Source of the DNA: Trichoplax adhaerens
Lineage: Eukaryota; Placozoa; Uniplacotomia; Trichoplacea; Trichoplacidae
Assembly (NCBI RefSeq): GCF_000150275.1
Contig: NW_002060953.1
Location: 840,675-904,674, forward strand
DNA: 64,000 bases
Direction of reading: 5' to 3'
In this document: in pieces, positions 50,441 through 63,118 of the stretch
Layout of the letters: each line of letters begins with the position of its first letter
Position numbering within the stretch: the stretch's first letter is position 1
Position numbers and translations under genes: made by a program
Notes under the pieces: generated by a model
Database searches by the model: none
What the model was told of the DNA's origin: nothing
The model's input: the letters and a program-made list of their open reading frames with translations, nothing else

Positions 50441-53400
50441 TCAAGGTGACACTGGTGAAACGATAAGTTTCAAAGGCGGATATGGCCGCATTGTAATATG
50501 CAACTTTCTCTCAATCTGTTGGTTAGGATAAGGTTGGAAAGAAAAATTACTTAATAATAACGATAAGATACACTTCATTTCCGTTAGTGCAAATTTAGAG
50601 CCGATGCAAATTCGCGGCCCTCTAAGAAATGGCATGTATGCGTATGGACTGGTATTCTTGGCTGAGTTATCCCATCTATCCGGATTAAACTTTAAAGGTT
50701 CTTCAAAGTACTTTGAACTCCTAAATATAATATTCATGGTAGCAAAGAAATTTTTTAGTAACAGTCATGCTTCCAACATGTAGACAAGTATAGTTTTGAC
50801 ATTTGCCATTATTCAATTTGTAATATGCACGAAGATATTTATTTCAATATAAGCTTTGAATACAATGATAAAATAAAATTACATGAAGTTCTTTCACGTG
50901 TAAGAATAACTTGCTTTAAGCTCGCTTTACTCTTGCTACGCTTGAGTTACCTATGAGGTGCTAAAATTGCAATTGTAGTTCCTTTGGGGATAAAATATTT
51001 TCCTAACTTATCATCTGCTGTCGCTTCTCGAAAGGTCAGTGGCGCAGGTGGATATAGTCTAAAAATCAAATATAGATGGTTACTTAGAGAGTAAAAAGTA
51101 CATAGAAGAAATAAGGAATTACTCAAAAGACTTTATTGTCAAAATATTAGCAATCAAAGACCGTTCAATAAACAATTTATAGATATTGTTATAGCAGATT
51201 AATAACCTAAGGGACTCTTTAATAACGTTCTCAAGGTATAGCAATTCGTCGAAAGTGCTCCATGTTATATTATCACTTGGTTGTATAACCTTACAAATTT
51301 CTTTACGCACTTTCTCTTGAAGTTCAGGGTTGCTAGCCAATGCATATAATGTCCAAGTTAATGCCACACTTGTAGTCTAGAACAGATATCATATTTATTA
51401 TATTATAAAACTTTAAGGAACTCTCGTTAAGTAAAAGACTCCATAGCTCATTTTTTCAATTTAATAACGGCAGTATAATTGTATACTTCATAAATTGTAA
51501 TCTTACGTTAAGCGACAGTCCTAACCTCATGACCAGCAGCCATAAAAGTCATAATTTGATCCTGTAATTCTTTACCAGTAAAGCTAGGATTATTTTCTTC
51601 ATCTTTTAGCGAGAGCAAAATATCTAGCAAGCATTTTTCTTCATCTACAACAATATTTAACCATTTTTTAATAGTATTTATCTAAAATTATTAAACAATC
51701 ATTATAATACTAACGTTTTAATATAACATTCAATTTCAGATTAAAATAATAAAATAGTTTGCATACCAATAGACCCCTTCTCTAATTTTTGGTCAATTAC
51801 TTTCTTGACAGTACTATGACAAATAGATAAAGCACGACTTTTTTCTCTATTGCTAGATGTAGGTAAATATTTAAAGCCTGGTACCAAATATGTCCAACTA
51901 AAGAGTTTAAAATTAAAAATTGCTAGGTATTTAATGAACTTATTACTAAAATATGTGTAATACACGATACGTAAGGTAAATACAAATGCAAATACATTAC
52001 GAGACCAACATTTTAGCAGACAATTTCTTCTTCAATTATTATTATGATATAACTTTCCAAGATACGCTTATCAAATACTTACTTTAAAGTAAGGCCTCCA
52101 ATAATCTTCCTGAAGGCAACCGATACCTGATTGTTCTCATTTGTTAATGAATTACAATCGTAATCAAATGCACATTTGCATATGATATCTAGGGTGATTC
52201 GAGCAAAGTCTTGATGTACATTCAACGTAGCTTTTTGATCACCGCGCTCGTCGATTTCATTTTGCCAGTAATTTACCAAGAGTTGGGCAAAATTTTGAAA
52301 TACTGGTGCCATCTCTGGTGTAACAAACAGAAAATTAGCCGATGCGATCTATTACAGGTAAGGAGATATTACACATGAGATAAGAAGTAGAATAGTATAT
52401 TTCTATACGTTACTCAAATCTAATGTAATATGCAGCTACTGTCCAATTTAAGATTTTGAAATGAATAATATATTTTAGACATCTTTAACTCGCAATGACT
52501 AAGAGATAGCATCGAGTTGGTTTGCTGTTAAGTATCTACCCTAAAATAGATATTTTACCTTTAATTTTATTATATTTAAATGTTGGATTAATGATTTTCC
52601 GAACTTTAGCATGCTTTTGCCCTTCAAGCAAAAGCAATCCTTCACCAATAAGATCTCCTAAGAAACTGAAATGAAATCCTGAGAGTTATCACTATACTAT
52701 CATGCTATTTTAATTTTGTATGATAATTTCTAAGCTGAATAAAAGACAAGATGCCGACAACAAGCATACAAAGTTATAACTTACGCCTTGGTGCGTAAAG
52801 GTTTACGATATTTAATACACTGCGTCACCAGTACATGCTTGATATACTCTGGATCAGTAATGGCGACCCGTTGGGAATAAATCGGAAAGCAGTAACGAAC
52901 GATGCCCCCGTGTTGTTCGCTCCATCTACAAGTAAGATAAAAGAGAAAAGCTAATTTCAGCAAGTATTTAGTACTAGAGAGAAACGAAGCAACTACTTAT
53001 TCTCATTCACAAATTTACGAAATTAGCATAAGACTCTTTGAATGTAGCTTGTATAGTAGACTAAACATTAACTTTACAATCATCTATGATTTTATAGAAG
53101 GATTGATAAATATATTTCTTGACAAAGGGAAATTGATGATGATATTCATAGGATATTATCTCAAGTAAGTAGAATAGATGTTGAGGTCACGTAAAAATAC
53201 GATGTACACAAACTTGTATCTTGTTTTATATTTAGAAACTGTTGAATACTAACTGTAAATAAGGATCGCCAGGTGGTTCTTTCATAATAATGAGTAAATG
53301 CCCCAATGGCGACCATGTTGGTAGTCCAGGAATCTAAAACGATGATTTACGAGTTTATCATATCAACAAACGAGGTAAACGACTATCAATTTTTGACACC

Positions 53401-53791
53401 ATCTATCGTAGATTATTCATTCAAGCCGACTCTAGACTCTTACAAGCAAGATCAACATTGTCCATGTTATGTCATACTTACTGCAAACATGCACAGAATC
53501 AAATGGCAAGGCGAGCAACGTTAGCGATTAATAAAGTTAGTCATAAGGTATCCAGATCGTGCGATCTCGATGTAAACTATTTGCTACAAAAGTAACACCA
53601 TGGCAATTTCAAACATAACCATGCATCCTTGTCATACTGTATTATCGTCAGGTTAAATCGTTTTTTAACATCCACCTTACCTTATTTAACGGTGAGACTA
53701 GCTTGGAAATTAACTGCTTGATTAAATAAGCAATAGCAATGCCTACGATGATAGAAAGCCACGTCAAGATATCAAGGAGAAAAGAAGCCAT
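50441..53791 (-). CDS. Cytochrome P450 monooxygenase C, ER-anchored, 10 exons
   Basis: Minus-strand exons in coding order: 53681-53791, 53254-53333, 52785-52925, 52559-52665, 52083-52314, 51767-51897, 51526-51644, 51207-51376, 50951-51058, 50441-50720. Total 1479 nt, 492 residues. Exon lengths match P450 B except the last. Anchor of 37 residues, IPGLPTW hinge, I-helix AAGHETTS, K-helix ESLR, PDRW, haem loop FLRGPRICIG with Cys about 438. The exon 9 end reads ILAPHR where A and B have IIPPYR, next to the K-helix beta region; this may alter the substrate pocket. Donor after exon 2 is GTTAGT. Head-to-head with the pseudogene D exon 1, 545 bases apart. Confidence 0.93.
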
Positions 53792-53835
53792 TTCATTACT
53801 CGTGCAACAAAGAAACAGGATTTTGTCGTATTTAG

Positions 53836-54082
53836 GATAAACTACCTGATTTAAGGATGAAAATGGTCTACTTAAAGTAGCATAAATTGCTTGATCATTG
53901 GATACAAAAGGTGTATTTAGCGGAAAAGCTGCCTAATTATATGTATTGATGCTAACAGTATACTGTATTCGATGTAAACTGCCTGATTTTAAGAAGCAAA
54001 TGGTAGATTGAGTATAAACTGTTTGATTTGGGGATGTTTATTTAGTGTAAACTGCCTTATTTTAGGATACAAATGGTAATAG
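53836..54082. promoter_or_regulatory. Degenerate tandem motif array between head-to-head P450 first exons
   Basis: Four to five diverged copies of a roughly 38-base unit with core TAAACTGCCTGATTTTAGGA then AAATGG, starting near 53836, 53880, 53971, 54011 and 54044. It occupies about half of the 545-base space between the start of P450 C (53791) and the degraded first exon of P450 D (54337), where promoter elements would be expected. The regulatory role is inferred from position only. Confidence 0.5.
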
Positions 54083-54336
54083 TGACCCTCCCCCTAGTAC
54101 CAAGCGAATTTTCATCGTCGTTTCTATTCGATTTGTATGAAAAAATTGGACTGACTGCGTACTGTAATTTGCTGTATGTTGCAGTTTGCCGTATTTGATA
54201 GTATATCATACTGCACTTAAAGTCCTCTAAAAAAACTGAATGGGATTCATATTGACCACGGAGATTCTGCTAGATCATTATTCTGGAATCTTTGACCATA
54301 GACATGGGGCACTATATCTAAATTAGCTTGATTGAG

Positions 54337-57300
54337 ATAGCATCGTCTTTGCTCAATATATTGACCTGGCTTTCCGTCATCATCGCTCTTGTTATTGCCT
54401 ATATAGCCAAGTAATTGATCTTCATGATATGGTCGCCATTAAATAAGGTAAAGCTGCATGCATTGGTCAGACTTGCAAATTACGATTTGGCTTATGCTCT
54501 ATGAATTGGAGCATAACTGGTTAACAGAAACTAGAGATTAAATGGAAGGATCATTAGAGCAATTCGTCAGTGTCTAACACTGTTTTCCAACTTGAGGAAA
54601 TTTTCCTTGTTCTTGTACTTTCTCACTTGGTGCTACTGATTGCATATTGGAAACATATTTACCTACGTCCCTTGGAAAAAGTATCACGAATAGTTATCAT
54701 GATGACGAAATTGTTGTCTAGTTTGTGAGCAGTGTACAATAAATCTACAGCCAACAAGTTTAATTTTCAATTGTTGACTTTCTTCGCTATGACATAGAAT
54801 TAAAGCTTACAACAGTTTTATTTAACCATACGTGCAGTATAATTGCTTATAACATAAATAGTACAAGTAGACCATTTCATCATACCAGCCATCATCTGCA
54901 ACGACTTTATTCAGCACAGCAGATTCGTCTACATTATGTAGTGTAGGCTTTGAATTATTATAAGACTTTCATTCTACATCACTATTGTAGTTAACTGAAA
55001 ATCTGAAATCATTCTATCATCGTTTATAATTTGAGGTTTTTTAACAAGTTGTAACACTTACATGATAGAAACTGGAATAGAATTCAAAGGATGAAAGATA
55101 TTTTCTAATAGTAATAATTCATCACCATCTCAAATGACTCAATGGTGCCGGTGACCTTTCAGTTTTCTCTTAATAATTCATAATCTATGCTCGTAACAGG
55201 ATAAATAACATTTCATATTAAAATGAGATGCTACTTCAGCCAGCTGTAAGCATTCTTGATAGAATAGAAATGTGCTTGGAAGGCTGCAGTATAATGCCAG
55301 GATCTACCGTTGCAATATAATCTAACTTTGTACCCTAGGATCAGCATCTCGACTCATATTCCGTAAAATTGTTTACTATCATCTCAATGGAATACAGCTT
55401 GAACTTGCCACAAACTTATACAATCCTTGCTATTGGTTGTCGCGTTAGGAAACTCTAGTACCTACATGATTACTTTATATCTTTTTATAATGCAAGCAAT
55501 TTATCGTTAAGTTGTAATCGGACTTTACATACCCTGATCTCATCATTATCGTCAAAGCCTTGTATCTGTAACAATGCGTACTATAACTATCTTATTCGCT
55601 GACAGCCTGAGTAATTATCAGTAACTATCCTGCTAATAAAAGTCCTTGCTTCATCCTCAATCTGTCTCTACAATCTATGTGAATTAAGACATAATATCAA
55701 GGTATCCACTATACATCGCTTGTAACCTTCCCCTCAATGAAATTCGATCTAATCTTCAAACATTGTTATACAACAATTGCAATTTATCGCTGCTTGTGGT
55801 AATGTATCTTAAATCAGAAATAATCAAATTCGATAGCTTAAAATGTTTTGCTTATCACATAAATTACTTCTTCAACTAAGAACAAGACTAGATAACTCTT
55901 GGAGAAGAGATCTCGTGCTTCTATACACTATAATGATTCAATTACATCGGTAATCTCTAATTTATCTTTATCAAGTTATTCTCATAGTCTCTGATGTCCA
56001 ACTACCTACTGTAAATAGGACATTCCTAATCCAAGGTACAATATTTACTATAACTATTTAGCACGGATATGTATCAATCTTACGTATTTACATATCACCT
56101 AGCAATTTCCTATAATCTGTCAAGGTATTTCAAGGACTGCAATACATTGCTTTAACGAACTGTAAACTTATATGATAGATTACGAATGTCCTTAATTAAA
56201 GGTTGTAGCTTACAACTTCTTGTATTAACAGAGGCTAAATCATAGCATTAAAAACTCTCGTAAATGATGGTATTGTTAATGTTTTCCCTTTATTAATGTA
56301 CTTTTGGTTAACATGATTGTGTTATTATTATTCCATTAGGTACCTAGTCCTTCAACATAGTGGCCTTTCGGGGCATTTACCTATTCTTTTCAGAGAACTA
56401 CCAGGCGATCCCTTCATCGTGTTCGTATTTACTGTACGTATTTGTATACATCAACGTCAAACATTTTGTATTTCTGTAATATCATATATTACCTACTTTA
56501 GACTATGCAATACACTGGAACTATATCGAAGCATAATAATTCGTCAAAGTTCACAAAATGATAGTCTTCATTGATCATTTTAATATGTTATAGCTGCTAT
56601 GAAAATCAAAATTTAGTTGATGGATGAATTCTATCATGGGAACATTGTATTAGCCGATTTTTATTTTCTCAAAGTATTGAACAAAATCCTCTTGCCTAAG
56701 TCCAGATTTTCTAATTTCAGATGGAGTCAACAATACGGAGGAATCATCCGTTTATGTTTCCTTTTCTATAGCCAACAAATCGCTGTAACTGACCCAGAAT
56801 ATATTAAGCATGTCTTAGTTACACGTATTGATAATTACCGTAAGCCTACACTGATGAAAAGGTAATTAAAAAGTATGGATACTGATAAAATCTCGTGTTA
56901 TTTTGAAGATAAAAAATTGGCAAATTTTTGATGCTGGGATTTAACACCGAATTTGCTTTCATACTAGCTTCGTAGTAAATATTCTTGGCGAAGGACTTAT
57001 CTTAATAGACGGTGAAAAGCATACTTCTGCTCGTAAAGTTATAAATCCAGCATTTAAATATAATGAAATTAAAGGTAAAAAGAGGTGGTCTTAAAGCTAT
57101 CTAGTTAATGGTAAAAAATTTTCTAATAAGTATCGCTTTGATACTTTCTCAGTAGTTATCTAAGATCTTATACCTTTAAAGCTCTCATATAATTTCAAAG
57201 CTGCAGTATCACTAAATAAAATATGTAAATATTAGACTTGAACATTTTGCAAATAAAAAAGTCATACAATTATGTATTTCAGTTTCGTGACTGGGAAAAG

Positions 57301-59458
57301 ATCTTGAACTGTATTCTTTCTGTTCGATGCTAGAGTTGGTACCCATTTTTCAAAATATTGCTCAAGATTTGATAAATTGCTGGCAGAATATAATTAACGA
57401 ACATGGCGGTCAGAGAGCTACTTTGGATGTTCATAACGATTTATCGCGAACGACGCTAGATATTATATGCAAAATGTCCGTTTGATTATCACTGTAATTT
57501 ATTAACAGATGAGACGAATGAGTTTGCAGTTGCATTTGTAAAGATTTCAGGTGGTTTTATGTAATAATATCTTCTTTAAGTAGCGTAAAGTATTTTAAGG
57601 TAGACGATGATAGAAGGTATAAAGGATTTTATTGAGATACAAGTTACAGGCTAACAATGATATGGTTGTTATAGATAAGGTATTTGAGATAGCAGGAATG
57701 TAGGAACTGACTAACGAGTTAGCGTACAAGGGTATTTATAGGTTTTAGATGGGATTGAGATAATGTCTTTATATGTATAGCATGTCGTCTATATGTAGTC
57801 ATGATGTCGTACATTATGAATGTAATACAATACAGTACTTAAACGGTATATGATAAATATTCGTATATTAGGATATTACTATACTAGGCATCTTCTATAT
57901 AAGATCATAATGTTACAGTTTTACTGTGGGGTAAGTTTAGGATACGTGTCTTCTAGAAATTTAGATCGCATTAATGTCTTATCGAGATTCTTTATTTCTT
58001 AATAAGTTTTATGCCGGGTTCAAAATATCTGCCTATTCCAAATAAAATGGAAGAAAATCGCATTTTTGTTTATTTGCCATAGTGCTGTCAAAAAAGTAAT
58101 CGACGAAAAACTAGAGAAGACTGTTACAGGTACTAAAAAACAAATTTCTTAATTTAAATGTACATATTAACGTACATTGCATTAAATAGATCTACTGAAT
58201 GCTTGTAACGTGAAGGCTTATATCTATAAACTCGCATCGAAATTTTCTATAGGAGAAGGAAAATGCTTATTAGATATTCTATTATCAATAAAAGACGAAG
58301 AAGGTAACGCAAGCTTCACGCCTAAAGAGCTACAATATCATATTATGACCTTTCTGATCGCAGGCCATGAGGTTAGGACAAATGTATAATTAGATAACTG
58401 ACCTACATAATAATAGCAATAATAGTAAATGAGTATACGAGCCATTTAGTAACATTAATTTCTTAGCAATTTAAATACGATAACTGCATCCTGATCTTAA
58501 TTAAGACTGCAAGTTCAGCTATGGCTTAGACATTACATGCACTGGCTAATAACTTTGACGTCCAAGAAAGGCTGCGTCAAAAAATTGGTAAGATTGTACG
58601 TCCAAATGATAACATAACATGGAACACCTTTGATGAATTGCCATACCTTGATAACGTTATTAAAGAGTTGCTTAGATATGTAATAATCTATAAAAATATT
58701 AAAGTGATTATTATGCGGCTTGCAAGAGTTGCATGTTTGACAAGAAAGTATTTTGAGTTCATTGTAATTCTTCGACAGACTTACATAATCTCTGTATTTT
58801 ATCTTTTTTCAACCTACAGACTTTATCCACCAGTTCCACTTACTCTACGACAGACAATACATGACGATGAGATAGGGGGATATTTTGTTCCCAAAGGAAC
58901 CGTTATTACGATTATACCACCCTATAGGTACTATGAGTACTAATGCACTTGTCAACAATAATATACGTTTTATACAGAAGGAAAATATCATGTACTGTAG
59001 CATTTGATTTATTATCATAGTTAAAATTTACACCTTTACACCTTACCACAGTATATATCTATAGTATGTGGCTAACTTTATGTATGCAAAATTTTGATTT
59101 TTAGTTACTACTTATAGTTAATTCGTTAGCTTTTGCAGGTTGTATATATAGATATTTTACATTCTTAAAATTTTGTAGGAATTCAAGGTGCTTCCAGAAT
59201 CCTTTAAAATTTGATCCGGATAGATGGGACAACTCAGCTAAGAATATCAGTCCATATATTAATTTATCATTCCTTAGAGGTCCTCGAACTTGTATTGGCT
59301 CGAAGTTTGCAGAAACTGAACTTAAATGCATTCTATCTTTACTATTAAGTCATTTCTCTTTCCGTGTTGTTCTAAACCTGCCCGTTAAAAGAAAGTTAAG
59401 GACATCAATGAGACCAGATCCAACTTTGAAACTTATCGTTCTACCTGTGTCGTCTTAG
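54337..59458 (+). pseudogene. Cytochrome P450 D, full-length pseudogene
   Basis: All ten exons of the array pattern can be placed: 54337-54447, 56340-56420, 56721-56861, 56968-57074, 57334-about 57563, about 58000-58129, 58253-58371, 58506-58675, 58820-58927, 59179-59458. Lesions: start codon ATA where C has ATG; nonsense TAA in the anchor (exon 1); Trp to TAG plus a one-base insertion in exon 2; a one-base insertion and lost donor in exon 5; missing 5' end and a one-base insertion in exon 6; Trp to TAG and an altered donor in exon 8. Exons 3, 4, 7, 9 and 10 are open, and the haem loop FLRGPRTCIG is intact. Intron 1 is unusually long (about 1.9 kb). The pattern is that of an inactivated duplicate most like P450 C in its anchor. 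Confidence 0.9.
54569..54685 (+). other. Possible second P450-type anchor exon remnant
   Basis: Inside intron 1 of the pseudogene, an open frame reads a hydrophobic helix (FLVLVLSHLVLLIAYW) then KHIYLRPLEK before GTATCA. This resembles the shape of a P450 anchor exon ending in PLNK before a donor. It lacks an in-frame ATG; an ATG at 54542 is out of frame. It could be a remnant of another P450 or chance. Confidence 0.25.
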
Positions 59459-59534
59459 TAATAGTTCAATCCTTACTATTCATTATCCTTAAATTTAGAA
59501 ATTTTGATTTAGTGGAATTTGCTCCATATGCAAG

Positions 59535-59910
59535 CTATACGAGCGATCGCACATTAATATTGTCCCTCCTATCTAAACATTCAGCCATGTTTAATTCGCC
59601 CGGTAGTTTTTTGGCCAATTTTTCTGCTTCTTGAATTGTGATATCGGCATTTGTCCATTCACCTGGTTCTTTATTGCTGTCTTCCATGTCTGCATGAATA
59701 TTTTAATTGAAGTTGATAAAGTTCATCTTAATCATTCGGTGCTAATTCAATTTTTGCTAGGGCTTCTTGATAACAATATAATACTTGTGGATAGTTGCAA
59801 TTTCCTTCAAATATCAGGCCCTTTTCACGAAGAGATTTTATTTCGTCAACGATCGCCAGCTCAGTAGACTCATTAGCCATGTTATTAAATTCGAACATGA
59901 AGAAAGCCAA
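59535..59910 (-). pseudogene. Split small ORF pair, possibly one broken gene
   Basis: A 60-codon frame (59910-59728) reads like a helical repeat, with LREKGLIFEG and QVLYCYQEALAKIE suggesting a TPR- or MIT-like helix pair, ending at TAA. Forty bases further on, in another frame, a 50-residue stretch (59687-59535) reads EAEKLAKKLPGELNMAECLD. Composition looks coding in both, and together they could be one protein split by a frameshift. I do not recognise the family. Alternatives: two independent chance frames, or an unseen intron. It converges with the 3' end of P450 D. Confidence 0.3.
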
Positions 59911-61880
59911 AATGTGAGAGAAAAAGGGCGTCTACGTCTTCTTCAAGCACGATAGATTTAATCTCTTCATGCTACTGTAGTTGTATCAGGATCTACCCTT
60001 AGTTTACCAATGTTAGCTACTTTCTACATAACATAAATCTTGTTAAATCTATTTGAGCAGAAACTGAACTTGAGATTGGTGAGGTTAGACACACCCTTAA
60101 TCACCTAGTGACGATCAATAGCTCTAATACTGCTAGGGTTAAATGAAGATCAAATCGGTCGCATTAGACCCAGTATTATGATGTTGACGGTTGTTTCTAC
60201 ATCTCCTTTCAGTACAAATAGTGATTATAATCAGCTACAAGTCTATCAATTGGTTTAAGCATAATGTCAGCTATAACTTGACTTAAAATAAACATAAGAA
60301 GAAAATCGGTACGATACGTTACAACTACAGTAGTATCTAATTATCATAATAAGGAATAAACTATCATTATAATTTTCTCTATGATATAAACTTGACTATC
60401 TATAAAGTCTAATGAAGATGGCCCTTTTGCACCTATGTATAGCCGAGGTTGTAACCACCTGTTGAAACTTGTGCCAACGATTAATGTACTGAAAACTAGT
60501 GGATCATACAGTTCGTCGTTTCAATTTTACTTGTATATTACCACCAACGTTATCAGAAGGTGTCAACAGCCGAATTTTCGCTCATTTCCAATCTTTTATC
60601 GGAATGAGTCAGTAACTCAACAATTCTAGCTTGTAATTTACTTATTAGAGATAGATGGCCAATTGAGGAATGAGTTCGCAGCGAACGGTAATGTTCCTCG
60701 ACGCTAAACATCAAAAACCTGGATACTGATTCCAAGTAATATAAGCTATAAAAATGATTACACCGTCTATGTTCAGTATGCATATAATGAGGCTGCAGTT
60801 GAATCTAAATGCTAAACTAATCTACATATAGTTTAATCATCGACCAATTCAAATTAAACTCCGTTGTAACTTGTAAGTGTACGATTTAAATACCGATACC
60901 AGTACAGTATAGGTTCCAAAAATAGTCGATCACTGCTGACTGCTGTATCCCTCAAATTTTCCAGAAATTTAAGTCGCTGCAAGTCAGAGCATCGTCTATG
61001 GTATACAATGTACATTGCACTCGTATTGGGAAGTCATGAACTACAGTGCATCTAGTTGTCTATGATAGAGTACACACAGACAGTAGAACATTATATGGGG
61101 TACATGGCATAGCGTGACTTTCTATATTTATTTTGATACTTATTTAGTAGCTCATAACCATAGACTGCCGTGAAAGATTCTATGCTAGAGTACAGATAAC
61201 TATATACAGTGGGGTGTTGAGTTACTGTTAAGGTTAGAGGTAAAAATAGAACAGTAATTTACATATTAGAATACGGCAAGTTCATGGTATTCTGATCAGT
61301 AGTGATAATGTTTACATAAATACTATAGTAGTTTCCATATTGGGTTAATAATGGTCCGCTGTGAAATGTTGTTATTAATAATAATCTAAATAAGTGTACA
61401 AAATGGTAGAATGTTACTATGCTGATTATAGCTACGAATGCTACGAAAAGTATAGCATATAATTATTATTATATAACATATAAATAAAGTGCTTAACAAC
61501 TTAAGATGCATGCGGTACGATACTTCTCTGATATACTTAAATTCATGATTGGATGTACCGTGTATACTCGCACAAGAAAGTTCCATGCAAATAGTAAGTT
61601 AATTAGATTCGTGTAAGGTCCGAACCTGAAGGATTAGTATTACCGTTTACTACTAATACCTAACAGAAAGCATATAAGCTAACAATTTAGATTATTCTAG
61701 TAGTTCTTTTTAGAAGTATTTAGTAATTGTATTCGGATAGAGTAGAGCTGCGTATGTACATCATCGGTGCACAAGATCTAATAAAGTTCTAATTTTCTAC
61801 AAAATTTGGATCTTCGTGATTGATTATATCTCATTCCTGCACTTACATATACTAGCATGAAGTAAATTAATAGAGATTAA
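59911..61880. other. Intergenic, no supported gene
   Basis: A minus-strand frame at 60783-60553 has an acceptor-like CAG followed by a possibly coding end (SIGHLSLISKLQARIVELL), but no partner exons or family were found. The rest is AT-rich without features. Confidence 0.4.
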
Positions 61881-62135
61881 TCAATCGACGTTAGTTACAA
61901 TAATTCCTTTATAGTCTAAATTATCAGAGTAGATCACTTCTCGTAAATCTTTCAGATACATTAACATTGATTTGATTTTATGGTCACTTTTGTATAATTG
62001 ATTATCTTGGGCCAAACTTACCATTTCTTGCACTGTTATAATATTATGCACTCGTACCCTTCTAATTTGATTCATGATAGAAGATATCACTTCATTATCT
62101 TCATCAAGGATAGATTTGCTTAATTTGGTAGCCAT
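61881..62135 (-). CDS. Small predicted protein, unrecognised
   Basis: A complete 84-codon frame with ATG and TGA. The predicted protein is charged and helical with a hydrophobic periodicity (VISSIMNQIRRVRVHNII, then MLMYLKDLREVIY) ending DYKGIIVTNVD. The arrangement could be a small winged-helix-like fold, but no family is recognised. Its composition looks more coding than neighbouring frames. No intron evidence. It lies about 100 bases past the stop of the cysteine-rich candidate on the same strand. It might instead be a single exon of a larger gene. Confidence 0.4.
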   Translation of the reverse strand: MATKLSKSILDEDNEVISSIMNQIRRVRVHNIITVQEMVSLAQDNQLYKSDHKIKSMLMYLKDLREVIYSDNLDYKGIIVTNVD

Positions 62136-62242
62136 AATATACCGTCAAACAGAAACAGGTTTACGAATAAATAGTAACAATTGTTCAAATATCTTAAGAA
62201 CATGATGTAAACGAAGACAACATTGCTGACGCAGATCTGAAG

Positions 62243-63118
62243 TTAATGGACTGGCAGATCAGGACTGCAATCAATAATAATACCAGAAGAGTAGCGATTG
62301 ATCGTATAAGAAGGCATAGAAAACATTAATTCACAGACAAACTTATTGAATTGACAATCTTTTACTTCTACTTTTGAAATGCAATCACCATCAGAAGCTA
62401 CTAGAATAACGATAGGTAACGTACATTGTGCATTATTTCCATCAATATTAATATTAATTTTGCTTTGGCTACTAATTTGGCTAGCTAATAATTAGGTGTT
62501 GATGAGTAAGCTATCGAATTCTGCTAATCACTTTATAAATGAGTAGTAATTAATTCTGCATTGGGTATATGACATCGACAAATACCCGAACATGTAAAGC
62601 AGCAACGACACTGTTGCTATACCTTGCTATGTTGACAATAAACAAGTTAGTTTCGTTACTTAGCTAAAACACGTCTTTAACGCGAAGCAACAGTTTTGTG
62701 CACTATAACTCAACAGTCTTAAATAGTTTGTCAGATAATGTAAAGTAAGGAAAGAAGGCTCCAGTAATACGAACCTTTCACTGTTGCTAAATGTATCAGC
62801 TATTACGGTTAACAATTTACGCTCAGTTACAGTCGTATCTCTAGCAGTATTCGATATATTTGCATTATTATGATACTAATTGTATCTTATGCGTTATTAA
62901 TACGTGATTACTTCGTCTAGAAGCTTTAATTCACTTTCATCACTTAATTAATCAACATTCTATTAGAGTCAAATAATTATTTAATATACCATGCTGATAA
63001 CACTGAATGATTTAGCGTAACAACTTTTTACTGCTCGTCTTCTGAATCTGTTTAACCATCGAAGATGATGGCTGCCACAAAACAGTCATAACAATACACG
63101 TGCAAGCAGTTTCTGTGA
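62243..63118 (-). CDS. Tentative RING/cysteine-rich (TRIM-like) gene or remnant
   Basis: Minus-strand pieces, in order. Around 63118-63056 a frame reads NCLHVYCYDCF, the C-H-C-C half of a RING finger. Near 62945-62900 and 62845-62790 short charged stretches (ESELKLLDEVIT, TERKLLTVIADTF) look coiled-coil-like. Near 62620-62560 CRCCFTCSGICRCHIPNAE is cysteine-rich as in B-boxes. 62468-62243 is an open exon ending in TAA with alternating beta-like residues (LPIVILVASDGDC). Exon joints were not established, and the upstream RING half was not found. It may be a degraded TRIM-type ligase or several unrelated scraps. Confidence 0.3.
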
